Origin: Arenimonas metalli CF5-1
GTDB lineage: Bacteria; Pseudomonadota; Gammaproteobacteria; Xanthomonadales; Xanthomonadaceae
Length of the DNA stretch: 59,232 nt
Direction: 5' to 3'
Assembly (NCBI RefSeq): GCF_000747155.1
Contig: NZ_AVCK01000019.1
Span: forward strand, 1-59,232
Below are positions 16,951-30,276 of the stretch, piece by piece. Numbering within the stretch: the first letter of the stretch is position 1; every line of letters starts with the position of its first letter. Position numbers and translations under genes: made by a program. Below the pieces are notes generated by a model, which did not search any database, had not been told where the DNA came from, and saw only the letters and a list, made by a program, of their open reading frames with translations.

Positions 16951-17442
16951 ATGCGCCACGCCCAGTTCGCCGCCCTCCTGCTCGCCTCGCTGGCCCTGGT
17001 CGCCTGCGGCGGCGATGACGACGCCGCGCCGAGCGACGAACAGATCACGGCCGCCACCGACGCCGCCACGGCGGCCGCCGAAGGCCCGGCCGCGCTGCCG
17101 CCGCTGCCCGCCGGCGATTTCCGCATCACCTCGGTCAGCCTCGGCAAGGCCGTGGACGAAGAAGGCCAGGTCGGCGAGCCGCTGACCACCTTCGCGCCCG
17201 GCGACAAGATCCACGCGGCCGTGGTCGCGGTGGGCAGCAGCGACGGCCTCACGGTGTCCGCCCGCTGGCTGGCCGCCGATGGCACCGAGGTCGCCAAGGC
17301 CGGCCAGAGCCTGAAGCCGGAAACGCCCACCGTCACCACCTTCTCGATCTCGCAGCCCGAGCCCTGGCCGGTCGGCGCCTACCAGGTCGAGATCGCGATC
17401 AACGACCGGGTCGTCGAAACCCGCACCTTCGAGGTGCGCTGA
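16951..17442 (+). CDS. predicted lipoprotein, unknown function
   Basis: 163 aa. The signal peptide ends in LALVACGG (lipobox, Cys19) followed by an acidic GDDDAAPSDEQ linker; Asp at +3 and beyond after Cys-Gly-Gly leaves the final membrane uncertain. The domain from residue 50 (GDFRITSVSLGKAV) to the end looks like an all-beta immunoglobulin-type fold with a periodic V-S-A-R-W pattern; it resembles small lipoproteins seen in this family, but no function was recognised. A clear GGGAG Shine-Dalgarno lies 6 bases before the ATG. Confidence 0.8.
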   Translation: MRHAQFAALLLASLALVACGGDDDAAPSDEQITAATDAATAAAEGPAALPPLPAGDFRITSVSLGKAVDEEGQVGEPLTTFAPGDKIHAAVVAVGSSDGLTVSARWLAADGTEVAKAGQSLKPETPTVTTFSISQPEPWPVGAYQVEIAINDRVVETRTFEVR

Positions 17443-17484
17443 GCCGCGCCGGCCCACCCCGGCGCGCGTCCGCGCGACGCGCCC

Positions 17485-17847
17485 ATGACCCACCCCTGCC
17501 TGTCCTGCGGCGCCTGCTGCGCCACCTTCCGGGTGGCCTTCCACTGGGCCGAAGCCCAGCCCGACAACCCCGACGGCCCGCCCGCGGAACTGGTGGTGCC
17601 GCTGCGCCGGCACGAGCTGGCCATGCGCGGCACCGAATCCGCGCCCACCCGCTGCGTGGCGCTCGCCGGCACCGTCGGCGTGGACGGGCACTGCAGCATC
17701 TACGCCCTGCGCCCCTCGCCCTGCCGCGCGCTGGTGCCGGCCTGGGAAGACGGCCAGCCCAGCCCGCAGTGCGACAAGGCGCGGGTGGCGCACGGCCTCG
17801 AGCCGCTGACGCCGGACACCTGGCGCACGATCGCGGCCCCCGGATAA
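17485..17847 (+). CDS. YkgJ-family Cys-cluster protein
   Basis: 120 aa. Cysteines are arranged as CLSCGACC at the N-terminus, then CVAL, HCSIYALRPSPCR and QCDKAR, the pattern of the UPF0153/YkgJ family, proposed to bind an Fe-S cluster or zinc. The R-P-x-x-CR motif is the best-conserved part. The biochemical role of the family is not settled. It lies between the lipoprotein and icd with its own gaps. Confidence 0.85.
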   Translation: MTHPCLSCGACCATFRVAFHWAEAQPDNPDGPPAELVVPLRRHELAMRGTESAPTRCVALAGTVGVDGHCSIYALRPSPCRALVPAWEDGQPSPQCDKARVAHGLEPLTPDTWRTIAAPG

Positions 17848-17863
17848 GACTCGCCCACGATGA

Positions 17864-20266
<2,403 letters not shown>

Positions 20267-20279
20267 CCGGCAACATCCT

Positions 20280-20343
20280 TGTAGGAGGGACTTCAGTCCC
20301 GAAGCTTTTCGGCGAAGAGCTTCGGGACTGAAGGCCCTCCTAC
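20280..20343. repeat. 64-bp GTAGGAGGG palindrome, copy 5
   Basis: Variant with GGGACTTCAGTCCC in the left arm and GGGACTGAAGGCCC in the right, centre TTTTCGGCGAAGA. It separates icd from the convergent hydrolase gene and can terminate both. Confidence 0.93.
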
Positions 20344-20347
20344 GTTT

Positions 20348-21238
20348 TCAGCGCGGGGCGAGCAGGGACTGCACGGCCTCGATCACCTTCTCCGCCGACG
20401 GCTGCCCCGGCGCGATCATGTCGAAGTGCCCGACGTCCTGCAGCACCACCACGGTCACGTCATCGCCGGCGGCCTTCGCCGCGTAGGCCCTGGCGTCCTC
20501 GGGCAACAGCACCACCGACGCCACCAGCACCTGGGGCACGCCGATCGGCAGGCGCTGGCCCGGCGATCCCGCCGCGTAGCGGTCCGGCACCTCGGCCGGC
20601 GTGCCGCCGAACAGGTTCGGGATCACGGGCGGCTGGCCGCAGACCATCGCATCCCGGCCCACGAACGCGGCCAGGTCACCGGGGCCATCGACGGCGACGG
20701 CGCCCTGCACGCGCAGCGGATCGGCCGCGCCCAGCGGCGTGCCGTCGGGCTGCCCCGGGCGGGTCGCGAGCCACAGCGCTGCATGCGCGCCGGCGCTGTG
20801 GCCGACGGTCACCACGCGCGAAAGATCGATCGGATGTTTCTTCGCCAGGTCGCGTAGCGCGTCGGTGGCCACGCCCCAGTCCTGGAACGTGCCAGGCCAG
20901 CCCGCGCCTGGTTCGCCCAGCTGGCGGTATTCGATGTTCCAGGTGGCGATGCCGCGTTCGGCCAGTGCGCTGGCCAGCGGCGCAGTGTTCGCCAGCGTCG
21001 CGAAGCCCTTCGTCCAGCACCCGCCGTGCACCACCACCGCCACCGGGAACGGACCCGCGCCCTCGGGCAACCGCAGCTGGCCGTACTGCTGCGGCGCCGG
21101 ACCGTAGCGATGCACCGCGTGCGGCACCCGCGTGGGCAGGCGGTCCACGTCTTCGGGCGAGATGCCCTGGGCGGCGGTGGGTCCGGGCGAAGCCACGGCG
21201 GCGAAGGCAAGGACAAGCAGCGGCAGGCGAAGGGCCAT
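20348..21238 (-). CDS. secreted alpha/beta hydrolase
   Basis: 296 aa with a Sec signal peptide (cleavage near PTAAQG, residue 24). VVVHGGCW (HGG, residues 71-73) forms the oxyanion hole, GHSAGAHAA (Ser148) the nucleophile elbow and LQDVGHFDMI the catalytic His. The arrangement resembles BD-FAE or carboxylesterase-like hydrolases that act on carbohydrate or amino-acid esters; the substrate is unknown. AMVCGQPPVIPNLFGG contains a Cys that could pair with Cys74. The start codon is the ATG at 21238, where the signal peptide begins. Confidence 0.87.
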   Translation of the reverse strand: MALRLPLLVLAFAAVASPGPTAAQGISPEDVDRLPTRVPHAVHRYGPAPQQYGQLRLPEGAGPFPVAVVVHGGCWTKGFATLANTAPLASALAERGIATWNIEYRQLGEPGAGWPGTFQDWGVATDALRDLAKKHPIDLSRVVTVGHSAGAHAALWLATRPGQPDGTPLGAADPLRVQGAVAVDGPGDLAAFVGRDAMVCGQPPVIPNLFGGTPAEVPDRYAAGSPGQRLPIGVPQVLVASVVLLPEDARAYAAKAAGDDVTVVVLQDVGHFDMIAPGQPSAEKVIEAVQSLLAPR

Positions 21239-21328
21239 GGGCGGGACCGGCTCGGGAGGGTTCCCGGATAGAACGCCAGTCCCCGCACGCCACGGTCACG
21301 TCGACATGGGCAGTCTGGCCCGGTTTCG

Positions 21329-21365
21329 ATAGCCAACACCTATCGCAGGCATCCGAAACATTCAT
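21329..21365 (+). promoter_or_regulatory. OxyR-type binding site upstream of katG
   Basis: ATAG-N7-CTAT-N7-ATCC-N7-TCAT: the four tetrads have the exact 7-base spacing of the OxyR consensus ATAG-N7-CTAT-N7-ATAG-N7-CTAT. The first two are perfect and the last two match at 2 of 4 each. It lies 115 bases before the katG ATG. This supports peroxide induction by OxyR. Confidence 0.7.
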
Positions 21366-21398
21366 TTTCACGCGGGACGATGCGGGCGTACGGTGTGA

Positions 21399-23678
<2,280 letters not shown>

Positions 23679-23705
23679 GCCCGTCCGGTCCGCTCCTCCG
23701 GACCT

Positions 23706-23748
23706 GCGCCCCGCGTTCGGCCCCGGGCCGCCGCGGGGCGCTTTCTTT
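23706..23748 (+). terminator. Rho-independent terminator of katG
   Basis: GCGCCCCGCG (23706-23715) pairs perfectly with CGCGGGGCGC (23732-23741), followed by TTTCTTT. A second palindrome follows at once. Confidence 0.75.
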
Positions 23749-23755
23749 CCATTCC

Positions 23756-23814
23756 AAAAAAGGGGTCAGAGTAAATATTTGCTTCAAGCAAATATTTACT
23801 CTGACCCCTTTTTT
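23756..23814. repeat. 59-bp GGGGTCAGAGT palindrome, copy 2
   Basis: Perfect palindrome around a central C: six A, GGGGTCAGAGTAAATATTTG, complement, six T. It lies between katG and the methyltransferase-like lipoprotein. Confidence 0.92.
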
Positions 23815-23881
23815 GTTCCGGCCTTAACAAGGGGGCGTGCTAGTGTCGGCGGCTGTTTCCACACACCCCCGGAGCCACCGC

Positions 23882-24838
23882 ATGCGCATGAAGTTCGCCC
23901 CGCTCGCCCTCGCCCTGTCCGCGCTGCTGCTCGGCGCCTGCAGCCAGACTTCCGACGAAGCCGCGCCGGCCGCCGACGCCGCCACCAGCGACACCGCCGC
24001 CGCCACCGATGCGACGGCCGCCGACGCCGCGCCCGCCGTCGAAGACGCCGACGCCCGCGACCGCGAAGCCGACCCGATGGCCGCCATCCTCGCCGGCGAC
24101 TGGCGCGACCCGGCCAACGTGGCCCGCGACCCGTACCGCCACCCGCGCGAAACCCTCGAGTTCTTCGGCGTCGGCCCCAGCCAGACCGTGATCGAGATCA
24201 GCCCGGGCGCCGGCTGGTACACCGAGATCCTGGCCCCGCTGGCCCAGGGCAAGGGCCGCTACATCGGCGTGCTCAACGACCCGGCCAAGGCCGGCAGCGA
24301 GCGCGCCACCGAGTATTACGCCAACGCCAACACCAAGTTCCGCGAGAAGCTGGCCGCGCGCGCCGACGTCTACGCCAACGCCAGCGTGGTCGAGGTCGAC
24401 CCGAAGGCGCCGGTGTTCGGCGAGCCGGGCTCGGCCGACGTGGTGCTGACCTTCCGCAACGTGCACAACTGGGTCGGCGCCGGCAGCGAGGCCGCGATGT
24501 TCAAGGGCTTCTTCGACGTGCTGGCCCCGGGCGGCGTGCTGGGCGTGGTCGAGCATCGCGCCGCCGCGGGCAAGACGCTGGAAGAAGTGGTTGAGTCCGG
24601 CTACCTGCCCGAGGACTACGTGATCGGCCTCGCCACCGCCGCGGGCTTCGTGCTCGACGAGAAGAGCGAGATCAACGCCAACCCCGCCGACACCAAGGAC
24701 CACCCGAACGGCGTCTGGACCCTGCCCCCGGGCAACCGCCACGACGAGGCCGATAAGGCCAAGTACGCCGCCATCGGCGAAAGCGACCGCATGACCCTGC
24801 GCTTCGTGAAGCCGCAGGCCGAGGCCGCCGCCGAGTAA
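23882..24838 (+). CDS. methyltransferase-fold lipoprotein
   Basis: 318 aa. The signal peptide ends in a lipobox (ALLLGACSQ) and is followed by about 45 residues rich in Ala, Asp and Thr. The rest is a class I SAM-methyltransferase fold: TVIEISPGAGWYTEIL is motif I (G-x-G with the acidic end), VVEVDPKAP and DVVLTFRNVHNW motif IV, and LAPGGVLGVVEHR motif V. Export of a SAM-type protein is odd because SAM is cytoplasmic; such predicted periplasmic methyltransferase-like proteins are common in gammaproteobacteria and their function is unknown. TAGTGT at 23841-23846 may be its -10. The second ATG at 23888 is an equally possible start. Confidence 0.82.
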   Translation: MRMKFAPLALALSALLLGACSQTSDEAAPAADAATSDTAAATDATAADAAPAVEDADARDREADPMAAILAGDWRDPANVARDPYRHPRETLEFFGVGPSQTVIEISPGAGWYTEILAPLAQGKGRYIGVLNDPAKAGSERATEYYANANTKFREKLAARADVYANASVVEVDPKAPVFGEPGSADVVLTFRNVHNWVGAGSEAAMFKGFFDVLAPGGVLGVVEHRAAAGKTLEEVVESGYLPEDYVIGLATAAGFVLDEKSEINANPADTKDHPNGVWTLPPGNRHDEADKAKYAAIGESDRMTLRFVKPQAEAAAE

Positions 24839-24849
24839 CCCGCCACACC

Positions 24850-24908
24850 AAAAAAGGGGTCAGAGTGAATATCTGTTTGAAACAGATATTCACTCTGACC
24901 CCTTTTTT
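24850..24908. repeat. 59-bp GGGGTCAGAGT palindrome, copy 3 (covariant centre)
   Basis: Six A, GGGGTCAGAGTGAATATCTG, central TTTGAAA, complement, T-run. The inner bases differ from the other copies on both arms, keeping the pairing. It lies after the methyltransferase-like gene and before the GntR promoter. Confidence 0.92.
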
Positions 24909-24930
24909 TGGGCCCTGACTTTCGGGGGGC

Positions 24931-24979
24931 TTGACAGGGCGGGGCTGCTGTCTTCACTGTACTAGCACACACAGTACAG
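24931..24979 (+). promoter_or_regulatory. promoter and putative operator of the GntR-ABC operon
   Basis: TTGACA at 24931-24936, and a weak TTCACT 16 bases on as a possible -10. Overlapping its end is an inverted repeat, CTGTACT-N9-AGTACAG (24957-24979), 12 bases before the GntR ATG. A symmetrical site in this position is what an autoregulating YtrA-type repressor would bind. Confidence 0.6.
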
Positions 24980-24990
24980 CTAGGACACCC

Positions 24991-25401
24991 ATGGCCCGGA
25001 CCCAGGCCCTGATGATCGAGATCGCCACCGGCGACGCCCGCCCGATCAGCAAGCAGATCGTGGACGGCGTGCGCATGAAGGTGGCCACCGGCGACCTGGC
25101 GCGCGGCGTGCAGCTGCCCAGCGTGCGCGGCCTGGCCCAGCAGCTGGGCATCAACCCCAACACGGTCGCCAAGGCCTACGCCGAACTCACCGCCGAAGGC
25201 TGGCTGGAGTCGCGCCAGGGCCTGGGCCTGTTCGTGGCGGCGCCGCGCCAGCGGCTCAGCCAGGCCGAGCGCGACAAGCGCTTCGACGACGCCGTGACCC
25301 GTTTCGTCCACGACGTGGTGGCCCTGGACCTGCCGGCCGATGAAGTGCTCGAACGCCTCGGCGCCGAGCTCCGGGCCTGCGCCCCGCGCAAGAGCGCCTG
25401 A
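24991..25401 (+). CDS. GntR-family regulator, YtrA subfamily
   Basis: 136 aa: a winged helix (residues 15-82, with PISKQIVDGVRMKVATGDL, LPSVRGLAQQLGINPNTVAKAY and GLGLFVA) plus a short helical tail of about 50 residues, the size and layout of the YtrA subfamily, which lacks a large ligand domain. These proteins usually repress their own operon together with an ABC transporter. That context is exact here: ABC ATPase, permease and peptidase follow. The start is set by the homology and by the gap after the operator; no strong Shine-Dalgarno is seen (TAGGAC). Confidence 0.9.
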   Translation: MARTQALMIEIATGDARPISKQIVDGVRMKVATGDLARGVQLPSVRGLAQQLGINPNTVAKAYAELTAEGWLESRQGLGLFVAAPRQRLSQAERDKRFDDAVTRFVHDVVALDLPADEVLERLGAELRACAPRKSA

Positions 25402-25416
25402 GCCACGGAGTCCACC

Positions 25417-26325
25417 ATGACCACCGACTTCGTGATCGAAACGCGCGCGCTCAGCAAGCGCTACGGCGGCAAGTTCGCGCTGCGCAGCCTGGACCTGCAG
25501 GTGCCGCGCGGCCACATCCACGCCATCGTCGGCGCCAACGGCGCCGGCAAGTCCACCCTGTTCCGCATCCTGCTCGGCTTCCTCGCGCCCAGCGCCGGCG
25601 AGGCGCGCATCCTCGGCCGCGACAGCCAGCGCCTCACGCCCGACGACCGCGGCCGCATCGGATTCGTCAACGAAGAACACACCCTGCCGGCCTGGATGCG
25701 CGTGCACGAAGTGACCGCCGCGCAGCGCCGCCTCTACCCGCGCTGGAAACAGCCGCTGTTCGAGGAAGTGCTGGGCCACTACCACGTGCTGCCCACGCAG
25801 AAGATCAGCGAACTCTCGCGCGGCGAACGCGCCGGCCTGAACCTGGCGCTGGCGCTGGCCCAGGGCCCCGAGCTGCTCGTGCTCGACGAGCCCACGCTGG
25901 GCCTGGACGTGGTCGCCAAGCGCGCCTTCCTCGAGGCGCTGATGTATAGCAATACCGGCGACGACTGCACCGTCATCTACTGCTCGCACCAGATGGACGA
26001 GATCGAGCGCGTCGCCGACAACCTGATCATCCTCGAGCAGGGCGAGCTGCGCACGACGTCGGCGCCCGATGAGTTCGTGGCGCGCGTCACCTACTGGGTC
26101 GCCGACATCCCGTTCAAGGGCCCGGACCCGCGCAACGTGCCGGGCCTGCTGCAGGTGCAGCGCATCGACGGCCTGCACCACTACCTGGTACTCGACCAGG
26201 GCGAAGGCTTCGCCGATTTCCTGCGCGCGCACGGCGCCCGCTCGATCAACGCCATGCCCGTGGGCCTCGACCGCGCGGTCAACGGATTCCTGGCCAAGAA
26301 CCACGCCGCGCCTGCCGCCGCCTGA
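25417..26325 (+). CDS. ABC transporter ATP-binding protein
   Basis: 302 aa. Walker A is GANGAGKST (residues 44-52), signature LSRGER, Walker B LLVLDEP, switch CSHQMDE. The signature reads LSRGE rather than LSGGQ, as in several YtrB/EcsA-type ATPases. About 80 residues after the switch form an accessory domain. It starts 15 bases after the GntR stop with ACGGAG upstream and is followed after 13 bases by the permease, so the genes form one operon. Likely role: efflux or cell-envelope function controlled by the upstream repressor; the substrate is unknown. Confidence 0.92.
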   Translation: MTTDFVIETRALSKRYGGKFALRSLDLQVPRGHIHAIVGANGAGKSTLFRILLGFLAPSAGEARILGRDSQRLTPDDRGRIGFVNEEHTLPAWMRVHEVTAAQRRLYPRWKQPLFEEVLGHYHVLPTQKISELSRGERAGLNLALALAQGPELLVLDEPTLGLDVVAKRAFLEALMYSNTGDDCTVIYCSHQMDEIERVADNLIILEQGELRTTSAPDEFVARVTYWVADIPFKGPDPRNVPGLLQVQRIDGLHHYLVLDQGEGFADFLRAHGARSINAMPVGLDRAVNGFLAKNHAAPAAA

Positions 26326-26338
26326 CCGGATCCCCACG

Positions 26339-28153
26339 ATGAACGATCTCTTCAAAGCCGAGCTGCGCCGCTTCCTGCCTTGGGCGGGGCTGTATGCGGC
26401 CGTGCACCAGGCCGTGCTGATGTTCCTGACCCGCGTGGCCGACCTGGCCCAACAGCCCGACGAGGTCTACCTCGCGTTCGCGGCCGTTTACGCGCTCAGC
26501 GGCCTGCTGCTCGGGCTGTACCAGATGGGCGGCTACCGTCGCCCGAATGCGTGGCTGAACCTGCTGCATCGCCCGCTGCCGCCGTGGCGGATCGCGCTGG
26601 CGCTGCTGGGCGCGGGCGCGGCGCTGCTGGCGCTGGCGGTGTGGCTGCCGCTGCTGGCCACCGCCGCCTGGCAGGAAAGCATGACGCCGCGCGTGCTCGA
26701 CCTGCGCCACTGGCTGCTGTGCGTCGCGGCGCTGATGCTCGCGCTGGCGGGCTACGCCACCGGCTCGGCCGCGATCCTGCTGCCGCGGCGCGCGGCGCTG
26801 GCGCCGCTGGCCTTCCTGCTGCTCTTGCCCGCGGCCTACGCCACCGGCGCGGGCGCGCTGGGGCTGCAGGCGCTGGTGCTGGCCTGGCTGGTGGCGCTGG
26901 TGCTGGCGGCGTTCAAGCCCGACGTCGAGCGCCTGCCCGGCGGAGCCGGCGCCTGGCTGCTGGCCGTGCCGATGCAGGTGATGATGTGGCTGCTGCTGGT
27001 GCTGGCCGGCTTCGGCGCCGAACTGCTGTGGATCGCGCAGGGCACGCACCCGAACAACCTGGCCAGCGCGCCGGCCGGCAGCGCCAAGCAGGCCGACAAT
27101 GCCGAAGGCGCCGACCTGATCTTCGCCGGCCTGGCCAACAGCGTGCATCCCGATGCACCGCTGTGGCGCGAGCAGGCCGCGATCTCCGACATCGCCACCT
27201 TCGGCGTCAGCATCCCGAAGTCGCCAGCCTGGCATGAACTCAGCAACCGCGCGCCGATGGAGTTCGACGACGAGGCGCGTCGCATCCGCTGGGTGTTCAG
27301 CCACGACCTCGGCAAGTTCGTGGGCTATGGCCTGGCGGATCGGCAGCGCGTGGGCGAACTGGGCGTGGACGGTGACGCGCGCTTCCCGTCGCCGCCGCTG
27401 CCGGTGGACGGCGGGCTGCTGGCGGGCCGCGACACGCTGCACCAGTTCGACGCGGAAACGCAGCGCGTGCTGCCGCGCGTGCAGCTGCCGGCGGGCGAGT
27501 TCCTCACGGCGGTGCGCCATGACGGCGAGCGGTTGGTGGTGATGAGCCAGCGCGCGCTCTACTTCCACGATGCGCGCCCGATGCAGCAGCGCGCCGGCCT
27601 GCTCACCGATGGCCTGCGGATGCCGCTGCCCGGCCCCACCGGCAACCTGCAGCGCGTGGACGTGATGGAGCTGCTGGACGGCTACCTGGTGTCGTTCACC
27701 CTGACGCGGCTGCGGCACAACGGGCGCGGCGATTCCTTCCAGCAGCTGATCAAGGTGGATGAAGCCGGCGCGGTCACGGACGTGGCGCGGCGCGAGCTGG
27801 CCACGGGCTACGGACCGCTGTTCACCTGGCAGACGTGGTGGCTGTCGCCGGCGATCAGCAGCACGCTGCAGGGGCTGCGGCCGATGCTGGCGGCGCCGCA
27901 GGCGGAAGCGCTGGTGGCGCCGCCGCCGCGGCCGGCGCTGGTGATTGGGCTGGCGCTGGGCTTGCTGCTGCTTTCGCTGGCGCTGGGTGCGTGGCGGGTG
28001 CGGCGCACGGCGCTGTCGCCGCGCGCCAGGCTGGCGTGGTGCGTGGCCTGCGCGGTCGTGGGCCTGCCGGCGCTGATGGCGCTGTGGCGGCTGGCACCGG
28101 CGCGCGAGGACCTCGCGTTGCCGGTGCGGGGCGTGGCGGGGCAGGTGTCGTGA
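26339..28153 (+). CDS. ABC transporter permease-like protein with large soluble insert
   Basis: 604 aa. Residues 15-240 hold about six hydrophobic helices. Residues 250-530 are hydrophilic, with PLPVDGGLLAGRD and repeated V-V-M-S-Q/Y-L-V-S-F strand patterns that suggest a beta-rich, possibly propeller-like domain. Two more helices close the protein (VIGLALGLLLLSLALGAW and WCVACAVVGLPALMAL). Such large extracytoplasmic inserts are unusual for a permease with a YtrB-type ATPase. It follows the ATPase by 13 bases and its stop overlaps the GTG of the peptidase. I identify it as the permease from position and topology rather than from a motif. Confidence 0.75.
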   Translation: MNDLFKAELRRFLPWAGLYAAVHQAVLMFLTRVADLAQQPDEVYLAFAAVYALSGLLLGLYQMGGYRRPNAWLNLLHRPLPPWRIALALLGAGAALLALAVWLPLLATAAWQESMTPRVLDLRHWLLCVAALMLALAGYATGSAAILLPRRAALAPLAFLLLLPAAYATGAGALGLQALVLAWLVALVLAAFKPDVERLPGGAGAWLLAVPMQVMMWLLLVLAGFGAELLWIAQGTHPNNLASAPAGSAKQADNAEGADLIFAGLANSVHPDAPLWREQAAISDIATFGVSIPKSPAWHELSNRAPMEFDDEARRIRWVFSHDLGKFVGYGLADRQRVGELGVDGDARFPSPPLPVDGGLLAGRDTLHQFDAETQRVLPRVQLPAGEFLTAVRHDGERLVVMSQRALYFHDARPMQQRAGLLTDGLRMPLPGPTGNLQRVDVMELLDGYLVSFTLTRLRHNGRGDSFQQLIKVDEAGAVTDVARRELATGYGPLFTWQTWWLSPAISSTLQGLRPMLAAPQAEALVAPPPRPALVIGLALGLLLLSLALGAWRVRRTALSPRARLAWCVACAVVGLPALMALWRLAPAREDLALPVRGVAGQVS

Positions 28154-30276
28154 GCCCAGCACTGCGCCTCGCCACGCTAATTGCGGCGTGCGGGGTGATC
28201 TCCGCGGCGACCGCGATGGGCGCGCCGACTACGAACGCGAGCAACGGCCCCAGGCCGATGTCGGCGTCTCAGGACGAAGCGCCCGGGCGCGGCGTGCCTG
28301 CCGCAACCGCATCGGCACGGGCCGACGCCGCGGTGCTGCAACAAGCCATCGCCGCAGCCCGCGCACGGCCGGTTCCGCCGCGGCTGCCGCGGGCGGCGTT
28401 TCTTTCGCAGCCGCGCGAACACGGGTTCACGCTGGCGCCCGATGGGCGAAAGGTCGCTTGGTTCGGCGAACACGGCGGGCGGCGCGGCGTGTGGCTGCAG
28501 GCGCTGCCGGACGGCGAGCCGCGGCTGCGGCTGGCGCGCACGGACGCCAGCGAGCTGGTGTGGTCGCGCGATGGCCGCTGGCTGTTGCTGCCGGGGTCGC
28601 GCCAGCTGGTGGTGCTTGCGGCGGATGGCCAGGGTGGCGATGGCGAGCTCTCGACGCTGGGCGGGCTGGGGCGCCGCGTGTTCGTGGGCGCCGATCCCGC
28701 GATCGGCGATGCGGCTTTGTTGGTGGAGCAACCCGCACGCAATGCCGCCGAGACCCCGCGCTGGCGCCTGCTGCGCGTGCAGCCCGGTGGCCGCGAAACC
28801 CTGCTGCACGAGGACGCGCTGCCCATCGTGGATGCGGCGATCGACGGCGAGGGCGAGCTGGCCTGGCTGATGCGCGCCGAAGGCGACGCGCACGTGCTGT
28901 ACCGCCTGCCCTCGCGCGGGCTTGGGCACGCCGTGCTGGCCTGCGTGGTGCCGCGTCGCTGCCGGCTGCTGGGCACGTCGCCGGAAGGCGGCGTGTGGAT
29001 GCAGGGCAATCCGGACGCCGACCTGTCCGGCCTCCTGCACGTGGCCGCCGACGGCGCGGTGCGCCGCATGGACCAGGATCCGCGCGGCGAAGCCGACCTC
29101 AACCACGTGGCGCTGGATCCCGTGGACGGGCAGCCGCGTTTCCTTGGCTACGACAGCACGGTGCCGCAGCTGGTGGCGCGTTCTTCGGACGATGAATCCC
29201 GACTAGTGGCGATTCGAAGCGTGCTGCCAGGGGCGTCATTGCGCGTTGAAGTCGGCGGCGAGCGCTGGCTGGTGATCGAGCGCGGCGACCGCCTGCGCGG
29301 CGAGCGCGCCTGGCTGGCGGCGGCCGACGGTGCGCTGACGCCGCTGCGACCTGAAGCGGAATTCGTGTTCGGCGGGCATCCACAGGCACGGCCCGACGAA
29401 GCCGCGATAGCGCGCAAATGGCCGATGCAGTGGACGGCCTCCGACGGCCGACGGCTGCACGGGTTCGTGACGTTGCCGTCGGGCGTGGACGTGGCGCACG
29501 CGCCGCTGGTGGTGAGCGTGCACGGCGGGCCCTTCAGCCTGGTGCGGCCCGACTTCAGCAACGATGCGCAGCTGCTGGCCAACCGCGGCTACGTGGTGTT
29601 CCAGCCGAATTTCCGGGGATCGACCGGGCTGGGGCTGGACTATGTGCTGGCCTCGCGCGGGGATTTCGGCAACGGGCGCGTGCAGCAGGACATCGTCGAG
29701 GGCACGCGCTGGCTGCTGGCCAATGGCGTCGGTGATGCGGATCGCGTGGCCATCGTCGGCGCCTCGTTCGGCGGCTACTCGGCGCTGCTGGGCGTGACCT
29801 TTGAACCCGGTTTATTCAAGTCCGCGGTGGCGGGCGTACCGCCGGCGGATTTCGGCCGCGTGTTGCGCGAGTACCAGGGCGCAGGGCAGGAGATGCACCC
29901 CGGCATCCCGATGGCGGTGTCGATGCGCGCGCTGGGCGTGGACCCCGGGGACGCGGCGCAGATGCAGCGGCTGGCCGCACAGTCCCCGACCGCGAACGCC
30001 GCCGCGCTGACCCGCCCGGTGCTGGTGCTGGCCGGCGGCGAGGACGAGCGCGTGCCGATCCGCGGCGTCACCCACTACGTCGCCCGCCTGCGCACGCTGG
30101 GCAAGGACGCCACCTTCTTCATGGACGCCGACGCCGGCCACGCCATCGCCGACGAGAAGACCCGCGAGGCCTACTACTTCCTGATGGAACGCCTGCTGCA
30201 CGAAACGATCGACGGCCCCGAACCCGAGCCCGCCAGCGCAGCGCTGCAAGCCCACCTCACCCGCCACCTCCGCTGA
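28150..30276 (+). CDS. S9-family prolyl oligopeptidase-like peptidase, exported
   Basis: 708 aa from the GTG that overlaps the permease stop (GTGA). An N-terminal hydrophobic stretch (LRLATLIAACGVISAATAM) acts as signal or anchor. Residues about 95-430 form the beta-propeller. The C-terminal alpha/beta-hydrolase domain has VVSVHGGPF, the nucleophile GASFGGYSA (Ser539), the Asp in LAGGEDERVP and His664 in DADAGHAIA, the full S9 triad. It is probably a periplasmic peptidase on short peptides. Coupling to a transporter operon hints that it processes or removes what the transporter handles; this is inference. The TGA overlaps the first base of the 98-bp palindrome. Confidence 0.9.
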   Translation: MSPALRLATLIAACGVISAATAMGAPTTNASNGPRPMSASQDEAPGRGVPAATASARADAAVLQQAIAAARARPVPPRLPRAAFLSQPREHGFTLAPDGRKVAWFGEHGGRRGVWLQALPDGEPRLRLARTDASELVWSRDGRWLLLPGSRQLVVLAADGQGGDGELSTLGGLGRRVFVGADPAIGDAALLVEQPARNAAETPRWRLLRVQPGGRETLLHEDALPIVDAAIDGEGELAWLMRAEGDAHVLYRLPSRGLGHAVLACVVPRRCRLLGTSPEGGVWMQGNPDADLSGLLHVAADGAVRRMDQDPRGEADLNHVALDPVDGQPRFLGYDSTVPQLVARSSDDESRLVAIRSVLPGASLRVEVGGERWLVIERGDRLRGERAWLAAADGALTPLRPEAEFVFGGHPQARPDEAAIARKWPMQWTASDGRRLHGFVTLPSGVDVAHAPLVVSVHGGPFSLVRPDFSNDAQLLANRGYVVFQPNFRGSTGLGLDYVLASRGDFGNGRVQQDIVEGTRWLLANGVGDADRVAIVGASFGGYSALLGVTFEPGLFKSAVAGVPPADFGRVLREYQGAGQEMHPGIPMAVSMRALGVDPGDAAQMQRLAAQSPTANAAALTRPVLVLAGGEDERVPIRGVTHYVARLRTLGKDATFFMDADAGHAIADEKTREAYYFLMERLLHETIDGPEPEPASAALQAHLTRHLR

